This document shows positions 1 to 11,690 of a stretch of DNA of 64,000 nt, one piece after another (the first letter of the stretch is position 1; every line of letters begins with the position of its first letter). Position numbers and translations under genes: made by a program. The notes under the pieces were generated by a model that ran no database searches, was not told the DNA's origin, and saw nothing but the letters and a program-made list of their open reading frames with translations. Origin of the DNA: Atopsyche davidsoni (Eukaryota; Arthropoda; Insecta; Trichoptera; Hydrobiosidae); NCBI GenBank assembly GCA_022113835.1, contig JAILWY010000009.1:7664001-7728000 (forward strand). The letters are read 5' to 3'.

Positions 1-3000
1 TGTTTTATTTGGACGTTAGTAATTATGGAGATTTATTTTTAGATGGCTATAGTGAATGCTCATATTGTATCATTAACAGAAGGCAGTTATCTAGAATTTC
101 AGTAACGATATTATAATATTTTCAATGTAAAAATATTATAAATAAAAAAGTATTAAATGTAACGCACTACATGAGCATATATAAAACACAAGTGTCTACG
201 GAAGCCGTATTATTTCATCTATTTAATTATTGTATTTATCGTAAAATGATGATAATAAATTAGAATGTATATTATTATTATATTGTTGAGTAAATCTTTG
301 ACTGTTGCGTATTACGTACTCGTTTTTTAAATGTTCTATTTCAAAAGGAAATTGTCTTTATTTATTGAATAAGTTACTAAAGTATGAATGATGCGCTGGA
401 GCGGTCGCCGCCCTCTAGTCGCTCAGCAGTCGAGTCCCGAGGATCGCGACAGTTCACCTGCGCGTCCGGTGTGACCGTTTTTAAATTTTAATACGCTAAA
501 AATATGAAACTATTTTATTAAAAATTTTGAAACACATATACAATATTATCTATTCATAGATAGGAGATAACAAAGGAAGATAAGGGCGATTATTCGAGAG
601 AATTAACGAGAAATTGATTTTAGGTAAAATAACAGCGTATAGATATTTTATTTGACTCGGGAAAGGATTTATAAGATTTTAAAACGTAATATGTGAATGT
701 AATATCAACCGTAATATTTGTTAGTTTTTGTCACAAAGATTCACGTTATAATAATACGCAACGAACTCTCCAGTCGTTTCTTCTGATATATTTTTAAAGT
801 TGTTTTATTCAACCAAAAGATGTGCTAAATAATGTGTAAGCCATGCCATGATTGTTGTAGCTAGGAATTGTATTAAATTTTGGAATAAATATCTTCACAA
901 TGTCGGTTACTTTCTTCCGTGTGTGTTATATTTAATTCCCGTGAAAACTTTCCATCCTAATTAGGGGATATGAAAACAATTTACTATTTCATCAAATTTT
1001 CGATTTTATACCTAGAGGTGTTCCTCTTGTCTTCCTGTGAAGTACTATAAACCTGAATCTTTTTTATGACAAATTTGGATTGTTTTTAACAAAGGTTAAC
1101 ATCAACAGTGCTGTGAAATTGTAAGATAACATTTGTAATCTTGATTGTAGACGCCAGTTTTGTATCGTTAATCCAATAGGCTTATGTAAATGGTTAAAAA
1201 AAATAACAAATAAATATTTCTACTAAAAACAAAAATACTTAGAATTCGCGAAAGCAACGTGAAAATCTTCAGCGATTATACTTTAAATAGATACGTTTTA
1301 GTACAAATGCAAGTATTGGGTGTTTTTGTTACTACAAGTTTGCACTTTACGTGTACGATCAAAGGGCTTAGTTAAAAAAAAACATTCGAACCCAACCTCC
1401 TTCTGTAACACAACAACGCATTTATTACTATATATATATATATATAATATACTGAAAAACCCCTAAAAGGATGGCGAGTATGTTTTTAATGTTATAAAAT
1501 TAATATATTAAAGTAAGGTAACAATGTCAGTGAAACTGAAACGGTTTCCACATACAATGTTTACAAAAGGACGCAAAATTATCACGGTAAGAGAAGCTAC
1601 CATTATAAATAAACTATTCCGCTGCAATATATCGATGTAATGTCCAACCCTCCTTCGTTGTTGGTTCACTATTATTCAGACATACTTGGCGCACTCACAT
1701 GTCCGTGTACTATCGCCTCCTTGTGTGTTGATTGAATGTATTCTCAAAATAAATAAATATAATGAACAATTAGTACGATGTTACATGCACTGCAATGTTT
1801 TATTTTACTTCTCCAATCACGAGCAATATGTTTTTAGGCCATCGATTCACACGTGAAACAAGGTAAAAAAGCCTCGATTTTTTAAAAACCACACCACCAA
1901 GGCTATCCCAAGTGGGGAATTTATCTGCCTAGTTTTTTCTAGATAATTATCGAATCGATTACTTAAAAACTTATTGTATACACATTTTTGCTACATTATT
2001 CGAAACAATAAACATAGAATCCTACAGTTGATTTACTTACAGAAAACTTACGTGGATGCAGAATTAACGCCAGTAGCTAGAAGTTGGAAGTACGTCCTAA
2101 CTAGTGAGATTAACCCAGGAAAGAAATATATTCGATGAAATGGTCACCAACCTCCTACGAGGAGAGGCACCAGAAGAAGAATACACAATAAACATAAATG
2201 TACCTAAATCATGAATTTATAAAATATTCAATAGCAAGCATTGTTACTTCAATAAAATCAGTAGAAATACGCCTAACGTTTTGAAAGCAATCCACAATCA
2301 GAATAATGATCATCACGAATCTAGTTTCACTATTTATCGACAAATAAAATAAATAGTACTGCTATTGGGTATTTGTTCCGAGAAGTGTAACCACACTCCC
2401 TTGTTTGAATAGAAGGCCGCAAGGAATGAGGCAGGTAGGCAAGCAGTAAGAAATGTTCAAAGGATGTTGCGACTCCTTCTTTATTAATACGTATCTCCAG
2501 ATCTTCCCTTGTAAAGATAATTTTTTTCTAAATAGTTTTGCGTATTTTTTAAATTGAAAATAAGGCTCTATCCGTATTCAGAGTCAGCACACTTGGTCTG
2601 TAAGTATACGTGCTAGCCACAATACTACAAGACTATTACAGATGCTGATATATTCAGATAACTTTCACAGTAACAACTGAATTATAGCGCCATTACTAGT
2701 GTTGCCACTTGATAAATTGTAAAATAACTTTTAATTTGAAAACACTATCAAATATTTTTTTATCAATACCGTTGTCTTTTGGTGTCGATCATTAGACAGA
2801 TACAAAAATATGCGCGAACTGAATGTTCATAGCGCTTTGTTATCGGTAAAAACGATAAGCATTGATAAGACAGAAAGCCTGACAAGATAATCAAATTGCT
2901 AACAATATTACTTCAAATCTGTAGACAAAACGCTGATACATTGGGCTAAATTATTATATTAGTGAAATCGGTGTTTAAGTGATATTACAAACTGGTATTA

Positions 3001-3044
3001 GTGAAAACTGTGCTTATTTATGAGTTACTCCTGTGATCGTTAAG
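1..3044. other. Left-flank intergenic DNA, no supported gene
   Basis: AT-rich DNA with no exon I can support. It holds a GC-rich patch at about 388-475, a short TA microsatellite near 1430-1447 and a decayed LINE tail at about 2015-2182. The promoter and 5' leader of the scramblase gene should lie in the last few hundred bases, but I see no TATA box that decides a start. Confidence 0.6.
2015..2182 (+). repeat. Decayed LINE 3' fragment (copy A)
   Basis: This segment shares its start (AGAATCCTACAGTTGATT) and its end (ATATTCGATGAAA..GGTCAC and ..GAGGAGA..GCACCAG) with the fragment at 53505-53805, which still shows recognisable reverse-transcriptase C-terminal coding. A shorter relative is at 41865-41930. 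It is therefore read as a dead 3' end of the same RTE/CR1-like LINE family. Stops and indels interrupt it. The family name is inferred. Confidence 0.45.
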
Positions 3045-6000
3045 ATGTCTTTTAACGACAGTAATAATAATCAACACCGAGATAATGTATATGACAACTA
3101 TGCAATTGTCAACGGTAAGCCATATTTTGGTACACAGATTATATACTAAATAGTAACATACGAGTACATACTATACAATTGTGCACAAGAAAGCGATAAA
3201 TAAATACAAAACGACTAGCACTTATTCACAACATCAAATTAATAATAAAAAAAAACATAAATAATTAAATAGGATTATAAATCGATTATTTAAAAAAAAG
3301 TTTTTTATTAGCTAGCTTATAGAGAGTAATGATAATTTCAGTATAAAGTATAGATATTAAACCGACTGTTATGCATGTACATTATTTCTGCACATTGTTT
3401 ACAAGATTACTGGAATTCGTACTGTCAAAAAAAAACAGTACAGAAAACCACTTCATTTTCCCATTTAAAAGTGAGACATGCGATTAAAGACCATTTTGAA
3501 CCATTCATTTTTGACAATTTGAATACTCGAGTTACAATTGCAAAATAATTACTTGTACAAAGTCGAATAGAATAAATAAAACCTTAAAGGTTTTACGAAC
3601 CTTAAATTTATGTCAATCTTTGAATCTATAAATTATTACTTCATACTATTACTATAAAAATGAAAATTTGTATTTTCAGGATAATAATAATCTTATCTAT
3701 GAAGAGTCGATTATTGTTAAAATACCTTCAATTCAACACCTACGAGGTCGCTAGAGGCAGAATCTTTCAGTACAGGCGACCTTGCTAGAAGTCGACTTCC
3801 ACTAGCCCAAACTTGTTTAATCAGCTTACTAAATGATCTCACCCCAAAATGACTAATCGGGTGGGGCGGGCATAAATTAAAAAAATAATTAAATCCTCGA
3901 AAGGGAGATTTATGTCATCAAAACTCGGTTTAAAATATGACGGAATTTATTCTGCAATACTCTGTCGTTTAATTTTTATGAAATATTTTTCATGTTTTTT
4001 TTTTAAAAAAACTCTCCTACTAACTTCAATTGAAAAACATCACTCATCAAAAATAATACTATCAGCAATAAAATTTAAAAAATATTTTTTTGACTAAGGA
4101 CTGTAAATATTTTTTAGTTTAGGTTTGTGGGGGAAAGAATGTATCAGTCACGAGACGATTGAACGTTTACAGTTTTACTTATAGATAGAATATTTTTTTA
4201 TATAAATAATAACTACATACGTCAATTGAGAAACAGATATCTGCCATCACGTAGCGAATAGTGTGAAGTATCCTCATGTTAATTGTTTTTACTTTTTCTC
4301 TTCCAGATTATGAGAATGCGAATCCAATCACGATGCAGCCTCAATCATTACAAAGTACGTTTTTTCTTTTGATTATTTGTTTTTATTTTGCTTCCCAGTA
4401 TACTGAAGCAGATATGGATTTTTTTACTCTCTCAACTAAATGGATATCACTAATCCAATTGATATTAATTTCTATTTCTATTTTTATATTCGATAATTAG
4501 TTTTATGAAACGAATCAAGTTTTTATATGTTAATAAGACGAAAAGTTATAAAACCTAGCGTTAATAAAACAAAATCAATATGGCACGTTTTAAAAAAAAT
4601 TATAATGTGTTTAGACATAGAAGAATTTCACATGAATACTCTGCCTGTAGGCGAGTACCCGGGGACGAGGCGACCCATCCCCGTGTCCACGCTGGACTGG
4701 AGGTCCATGGACCGCTCCCAGTTCATCCCGGTCAACGGCCTGGACTTCCTCATCGGGGTGCCTAGCATCCTCATCCAGCAAACTGTGGAACTGGGAGACA
4801 GTAAGGATAATAATTTCTAGCTTCGAACGAATAAAATCAAAATGCATCACACCCACACAAAGAAATGAAGTAGCCGGTTTTATTGAAAATCCGTCAATCT
4901 ACAAATAATTGCTCATCCGAAAAAAATTAATAATCGATGAGCAATGTATATAATCTTGATGATATACAAAAATGATAACAGCATTTGTTTTTACAATCTT
5001 TTTCTCACAAATGATAATATAGTAAATAACATTGTAAATATTTTTAAATTTATAAAAAAATACCACTGTGATTAAATATTACTACCAAATAATTTCCGTA
5101 TTTAAATTATAATACTTTTGTGGTTCAATCAAAAACATTATTTTAGAAGGCAGATATTCAGTTACGTATAAAAATTATGAAACGGCTTCTCGGTCGTCAA
5201 TATTCAATAAAATAAAATATTTTCTGAGTTATTTTATTTTAGTAATATTTGATAACTTATTGGTGCGCATTTAAAATCAAACGACCGTTATTCATTTTCA
5301 GTGATGTCCCGAACGGAGCCGGAGAACCGTTATATCCTGAAGGTACCGGATGGAGAGACGCTGTACATGTCTAATGAGCTGTCCAGTCCGCTGCAGCGCC
5401 TGCTGTGCGGGTCGCGGCGCTCCTTCACGATCAGCCTCTCGGACCACTCCCGCCAGGAAGCACTGGTCTTGCGCCGTCGTCTGGCCGCCTCTTCCTGCTG
5501 CTTCCCTTGCAGACTGCAGGTCGGCCGCCGGCAACTAGCCACTAGCCACGAAAGTCTCGCCGCCTACAGCAGACTGTCGTTTACTTTGTATGCGAAAGCA
5601 ACAGATGCTTATACACTTGGCACTGCACGGATACGAAAATACATGAACACCGTTGGAGGAAAAAATATCCCTCTTAAAATGTAACTGTATTTTTTTGTTC
5701 TCAATAGAGCTGAATATCAAAATTGACGAAATGGAAAAAACTCTCAAAAAAATCCATAGTGAATTATTTTTGTCATGTATAAAAATTAAAAAAAAACTAA
5801 ACGAACGGAAGATTTCTTTACGCAAAAAAGAAGGGAAAAGATCCAAGTCAACGACCACGTATTCTTTATTTTATTTCAGGAATTAACTGTGTTGGCACCT
5901 CCCGGAGACTACTTGGGGCGAATCCATCAAGTGTGGACACTTAACGCTCCTCTATTCCTCATAAAAAATACAAATGATGACTTACTTTTTGTTGTTGAAG

Positions 6001-7225
6001 GCCCAACCATAAGCATGTGCTGTGGGCCCCTTGATGCTGAATTCAAGGTATTACACCTACATATTATGGAGAAAAAAAAAACATTATTCCATAAATAAAA
6101 TCATTTTGATGACGGAATAATAAATGGAGATTCAGTAAATAAGAAAAATAACCCACATTGTCAACTAAAACATTTAAATAATTTTTATTAAGCCCATTTA
6201 CAATTATTGTGTCAGCTGATCTAGATAAAGGGTTCCTGTGTCTAATGACTTACTTTTGTGACTTACAAGTTTATATATTATTCATATTCATATTCAAAAT
6301 ACTAACTTATTTCTTTTGGATATACAAATTCAATCATAAGAATAAATAATTGAAAGAAGAGATGTAGTAAATGTAATTCATAGTGACTTAAAAAAAATAT
6401 TGCCCACCCTTTGTTTAAGTATATCTATGATCCCAGCTGCTATCACTATCATAATCTCATGACATGTATTTTCTCAAAAATTAGATTGTATATATAGACA
6501 CAATCCAATGAATGCAGATATTATATAAAACCAAAACTCGATTAATATACCCTTAAATACATATATATTGTTTGTTTAGATCCTTAGTGCAGATGCCATG
6601 ATTCAACAAGGAATCATTTCACATCGGCTGGACACCCAATTGTCTAGCTATATTATGACAGTCCAGTTTCCTACAGCAACGGTTGACCCAAGAGTAAAGG
6701 CCCTTATAATCGGAGCGGCTTTCTTACTGGTGAGATTATAGTTATATAAAAATACAAGCCTTGCAACATGCCCGTCGACATTGACCTACCCTTTATATAT
6801 TTTTTTTAATTTTGAAGACATAATCAACAAAAGTGCTCATAAAATATATTAAGATAATGCACCCCAGCATAAAAAGTACACCTAAAAGATATTTCAATAT
6901 TGCTAAGTAATTTTTACAAGAAAGCAATGTTTCGCTCAATATTCAAACTAGGACTTATATTGTTAGATAAAAAAGTTTCAAGTGTATTTTCACATTTGCT
7001 AAACAAAAAGACCCTGAAATCTATATCACTGTGGATCATAAATATGTAATAATATATATAATATAAAATATCATAAATAAATGCAAGTAATGAGAAGGGG
7101 CAAGTATATATTTTGTTAGTGAAATGTAAATACTAGAAAAAAATCAAAAACTCATATTTTTTTGTTTACAGGAATATACATACTTTGTAGGACCAAAATC
7201 AAGAAAACTACTCAAATGCTGCTGA
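3045..7225 (+). CDS. PLSCR: Phospholipid scramblase family protein
   Basis: Seven coding exons (3045-3114, 4307-4354, 4651-4800, 5302-5519, 5880-6047, 6580-6729, 7172-7225) join in phase to give 285 aa. Scramblases are Ca2+-linked membrane proteins implicated in transbilayer lipid movement and in signalling. The N-terminus is short and polar. The conserved barrel starts near FIPVNGLDFLIGVPSILIQQ, followed by CGSRRSF, the palmitoylation-type cluster SCCFPC, and LAPPGDYLGRIHQVW. Near the C-terminus VDPRVKALIIGAAFLL is the usual terminal membrane helix, and the protein ends in KLLKCC, two cysteines that could be lipidated. Length is close to the family norm. The third exon is markedly GC-rich compared with its introns. 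The donor after the fourth exon (GTCGGC) is weak. The start is the first ATG of a short exon with a good donor. Which animal paralogue it corresponds to is not settled. Confidence 0.9.
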
Positions 7226-8247
7226 ACTACGGTGATAAGCAATTAGGAGTCTATATGATTTTATACCAAAAATGAGAAGTTAAATGTAAAAAATAATCCT
7301 AATATTGTACATATATATCCTGTTGATAATATCATTTGGCTTATATTTAATAGTGATCTTTTGCATACATTTATTAACTGGGTGTTTTAGTGGTTTTATA
7401 AGAATGTGTAGGAATTTTGTACATAAAAAAAAATTATCGCCAAATAACTGTTTATTTTCATATAAAGCACAAAAACACACGACATATTAGATAATCGAAG
7501 AATAGACGAATTATAATCAAAATTTATTAAAAACTTTAAATAGCCATTTAATATTCATAAAACAATCTGGAAGAAATTTGGTAGAAGAGATGCAAAGAAA
7601 GTAATATAAATCTTAAATTAATTTGTATGAATTTTTGCATACCAGTGCAAAACATTACGCAACCGCAAAACTATTATAATAAATCATATATTATTATTAG
7701 GTTAACTCAATTGTAGGAAATAATAAAAAAGTACAGAATTTTGCAAATTCATAAAAATGCAATTCGGATACAAAGAAATAAAATGGTATTAAAAATATAT
7801 TAATTATCTAGATAATGGGAATAACTTTTCATGCTTCTGTCTTATTTTCCCTAATAAGACAGAAGACCTATAATGTTTTAACTGTTACAATATTAAACCA
7901 CAAATTAAATACTCCATTAGTCAAAACAAAGTATTTGCACAAACCATGCAAGTATTAGTATTTTAAATAATAAACCGATTTAAAAAACATGTATTGACAA
8001 AACAAATTCAAAATGTTAACAATATAAAATTGGAAAGATTATCTTATTTCAAAAACTGTAAATTTAAATTAAAATAACAAAACATAATAAATATCTGACA
8101 AATACAAAGGGATTTCACATATACTAAATAGTAAAAAATAAAAAAACTTAATACTGGTAAAATTAACTACACAAAGATGAAAAAATATATATTAACAATT
8201 TCTTAATTTTATTTAACGCTTGGAGAAGATTTCTAAGAGAGCAAAAG
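7226..8247. other. Convergent 3' flanks of scramblase and photolyase
   Basis: About 1 kb of AT-rich DNA between two convergent genes. It should hold both 3' UTRs and polyadenylation sites. No ORF here resembles a protein. Confidence 0.6.
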
Positions 8248-10450
8248 TTACATTTTGGCTGGCACATATTTGTGACTTTTTCCTCCGTAACGAGCGATAT
8301 ATCCTTGAATATCAAACTTTCTTTTGCAACCTGCATAGTTCATGAACCGAATTTTGCCAAAAATTTGTCTTTCTCCCCATCCTTGATCATGGATTCCACA
8401 AATTGACCACATGCATCCTACATAAATAAATATACTTATTATATTTTTATATATATATGATTATAATATACCATTATATTTGTATATATTTGAAACTCAC
8501 CGTTGCTAAAATTAAGACATTAGCCCATTAAGAATTATTTTTAAAAAAAACTACTAACCGACAAAGCCATTTGGATCTCTTCCATCTAAGCTATAACGAT
8601 CATTCAAGTATATAGCATACTCGAGAGCTTTCTCAGGACTAGGTGACCACTCCAGTATTTTTTTGGCCCAGTACATTCTTAAAAATCCATGCATTTTCCC
8701 TTCTGTAATCAGTTGTATTTGAGCAGAATTCCATAAATCATCATAAGTCAGTGAGTCTCGTAGCTGCTCTCTAGTATAAATGTACTCTCTTTTGTCCTTT
8801 CTAAGAAAAAAATTATATGAATAATACTAAAGACATTTCACATATTGGCAGCACCAAAGATTATTATTAATTTCATTACTTGTGAAGATCCAGTGTAATT
8901 TGTGCCCAATTGCTAGCACCTTTCAGACTGTCGTAATTTTCATTATAAAAACAAAAATTATCAGCTAATTCTCTTCGAACAATTGCTTCCTCACAAAAGG
9001 CACTGACACTATCAGAGTACTTAGATTTTAATTCTTGTACAGATAAAACTGCTCGCTGAACCGACAATTGACCTGTATTTTAAATATATAAATTTATACA
9101 AATTATGTTAAAACAATGTAATATATTATGGAAAACAAATGGGGATCAAACATACCAAAATGAAACCATGGAGACAGATTACTGAGAGCATCACTTAATG
9201 GATCGTTTCTTTTGGTAGAAAATAATTTCAAGCCTTTTTGACAAAATTTATCCAAAGTTTTAAAACCGTGAGTGGTTCCAGGAGAAGCCCATGAGCATGG
9301 TAATATAGTTTTATCAACGTCACGGGTCTCTAAAGCATCTTTCCAATTGATTGGCTGAAATCAATAATCATTTTGAAAAAAATCACAAATATCGAACCTC
9401 AGAAAATAATGTTTCGAGGTTTTAACACAGTAATGACTCTGAGCTAAGACACAAAACAGATGAAGATCAGGGCCAGTAGAGTCAGAATATATAAAAACGA
9501 GAAACAACAATCAAAAGAGTTAAGCTTCCAAAATTTAAAAAGAACCATCACATTACTGACAAATTTATAGATTTAAAAAACTAAATGAATACGACTTACC
9601 TCTGCCAGCAAATCGCCTGAATGTGGATGTTTAATAACAGGAGGAAATTCTGTAAGATATTCTCCTAACTTAGAATTAATTTTGTTTCTTATTGTTCTTG
9701 CTGCATACTCCAACTTATCAGATGCAATCTGGCAGGGTACAATATTATGGGCATCTACCTGTATTAGAGGTACACTTTTTGGTAGAGATTTCTTCACATC
9801 CTGAACCCAAGATAAAGGACCACGGAGAGGACTGAAATCACACACTACAGCCCCAATCTTATGTTTCTTAACCCATGATGGCAGTATTTCTCCAGCACTT
9901 CCCTCCAGCAAGTGAAAAACAATGTTTAGTTTCTTGCACTCACTACTGACTTCTTCTAAACCTAAATAGATCGATTTTTAAGATAAAGTAATAAATTTGT
10001 AACAAAACATCATTATAATTCTGACCATGTAACAAAATGTAGGTACTCAAAAATTAATTTTAAAAAACCTTTTAAATTACCTTTTAATAAAAAATCAAAA
10101 TGCCTGAATGTGGCATCCAAGAATTTTGGTAGCAAACAAAAGCATACGTGTAAGGAAACTTCATTTTTTAAAGCCAACTTTTGAGCAAATAGCATAGCCC
10201 AATTATCTTGGACTCTACAATCTCTTGACATCCAATACACGACACCATTGCAATCATCAGGCACTTCGACTTCAGATGAGAGAATTTTCACTCTCTTTCG
10301 GTTAAATTTAAATTCCATAATGGAATCTGCTGCAGAAAGTCTACGTTTCTCGATTAATTTCATGAAATCAACATGATTCGATGGCTCTTTCTTTCCGAAA
10401 AACGCCTTGTCTACAGTTGACAATTTTGCCTTTTTAGTTGGACTAGCCAT
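8248..10450 (-). CDS. phr: Class II deoxyribodipyrimidine (CPD) photolyase
   Basis: Six exons on the minus strand (10450-10081, 9961-9600, 9354-9156, 9072-8880, 8800-8559, 8417-8248) join in phase to give 511 aa. The enzyme repairs UV-induced cyclobutane pyrimidine dimers using blue light and a reduced FAD. The N-terminal photolyase domain includes [20 protein letters not shown], typical of class II enzymes, preceded by a basic tail (SPTKKAKLS) that may act in nuclear import. The C-terminal FAD-binding part carries [37 protein letters not shown] and [14 protein letters not shown], the diagnostic class II blocks. Length matches the family. The start ATG at 10450 is the first in frame that yields this tail. 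It is divergent from CCS with about 1.2 kb between starts. No break or missing core block is seen. Confidence 0.96.
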
Positions 10451-11690
10451 GTTAATTTTACGAAATTGAATAGCTAGAACTTTAATTATCAATGCCAGCC
10501 TGCAGGTTTATATCTGCTGCTGGTGATCTTTGGAAACTAAACAAATCAAATCACAACATACAAAAGCCGGAACGCGCCAAAGCAACCAAATACCAGAGAC
10601 AAATCTAAACATGTTTTGACGTTCAGTTCGATGCCAAGTGTTGCTATGCACTGTTTTTTTTATTATTTTTTTTAGTTGTATTTTATACAAGTAATAAAAA
10701 TATTTAATCTGTCTTACCAAAAACTATTTTAAAAATGCAAATATTAGATAAGCTTAATGGTCAGGATTTTCACTCAAATGGATATAAATCTTGCATTTTC
10801 TTTATCGATTTGATTTATAATGACAGTGAACAACGGGGAAAAATTTCAAATAAACTAGAGTTTAATTTTAAAACATATCAAGCTTTTATGAGTGTATTTT
10901 TAATAACATGGAATTAATATGTTGATGTTTGTCAAAAAATACATTTTATAATATTGCTTCTAAAAACCAAAATGTGATAATATTAAACAGTCTTTTGTGT
11001 ACGATGAATTCTAAATTCTTTAAAGTGATATCATTTACCAAGCGTTTCTACAATGTGCATAGTTTTAAATTATTGTTTTATCAGACAGTATATAATTATA
11101 ATTTTATTGCCTTATTATAGACGTTTACTACGTTTACTTGTTACCAAAAATTAAACTAATTGAATTGGGTAAAAACATTAATAATTGGTTTAATCCATCG
11201 CACGAAAAATATATTTCAATATTTTAGACATATGTACTTCCATCGACAAAGCTTTATTACAAAATTTGCAATGTTTTGAATGCTGAGTAGTTAGACCTCA
11301 TTTGCATTATTCTAATTATTTTCAAAGGCAAAAGAGAGCATTGAATTTTTTGTGAAAATAAAAACGAGGGAAATATTTATCTAACTTATTCTTCAACTCG
11401 GGCAAATAAAGATTTTTTTTACACATATTTTCCCTACACAAACTCCATAACGAAAATAGAGAAATGCATGTACGCTACCAACTAAGCCACATCTCGTAAG
11501 CCCCACAACCTGCGCCAGGACCAGGTTACATGTATTGACATGTCGATTTTTGACAGCCGCAACACACAGTAGTATTGTTGATAAACTTAAAAATTATTTG
11601 TTACTTAATAAACTTCAGTGTTACTTCAAAGCATCAAAAATAATAATAATACCCGATTATATTATTTGCTGTTATCTAAAAACAATCGAT
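10451..11690. other. Bidirectional intergenic region, photolyase/CCS
   Basis: About 1.24 kb of AT-rich DNA between divergently transcribed photolyase and CCS. Promoters of both genes must lie here, but I cannot place them. On the minus strand near 11475-11495 there is a box-A-like sequence (TGGCTTAGTTGG), with no matching box B. Confidence 0.5.

Noticed and set aside
4276..4500. 74-aa ORF overlapping the second scramblase exon
   Set aside because: It reads through the exon and both flanking introns; the scramblase joins are in phase only for 4307-4354.
11465..11500. Possible tRNA or tRNA-derived SINE on the minus strand (box A TGGCTTAGTTGG)
   Set aside because: No box B at the right distance and no cloverleaf could be drawn; kept only as a note in the intergenic entry.
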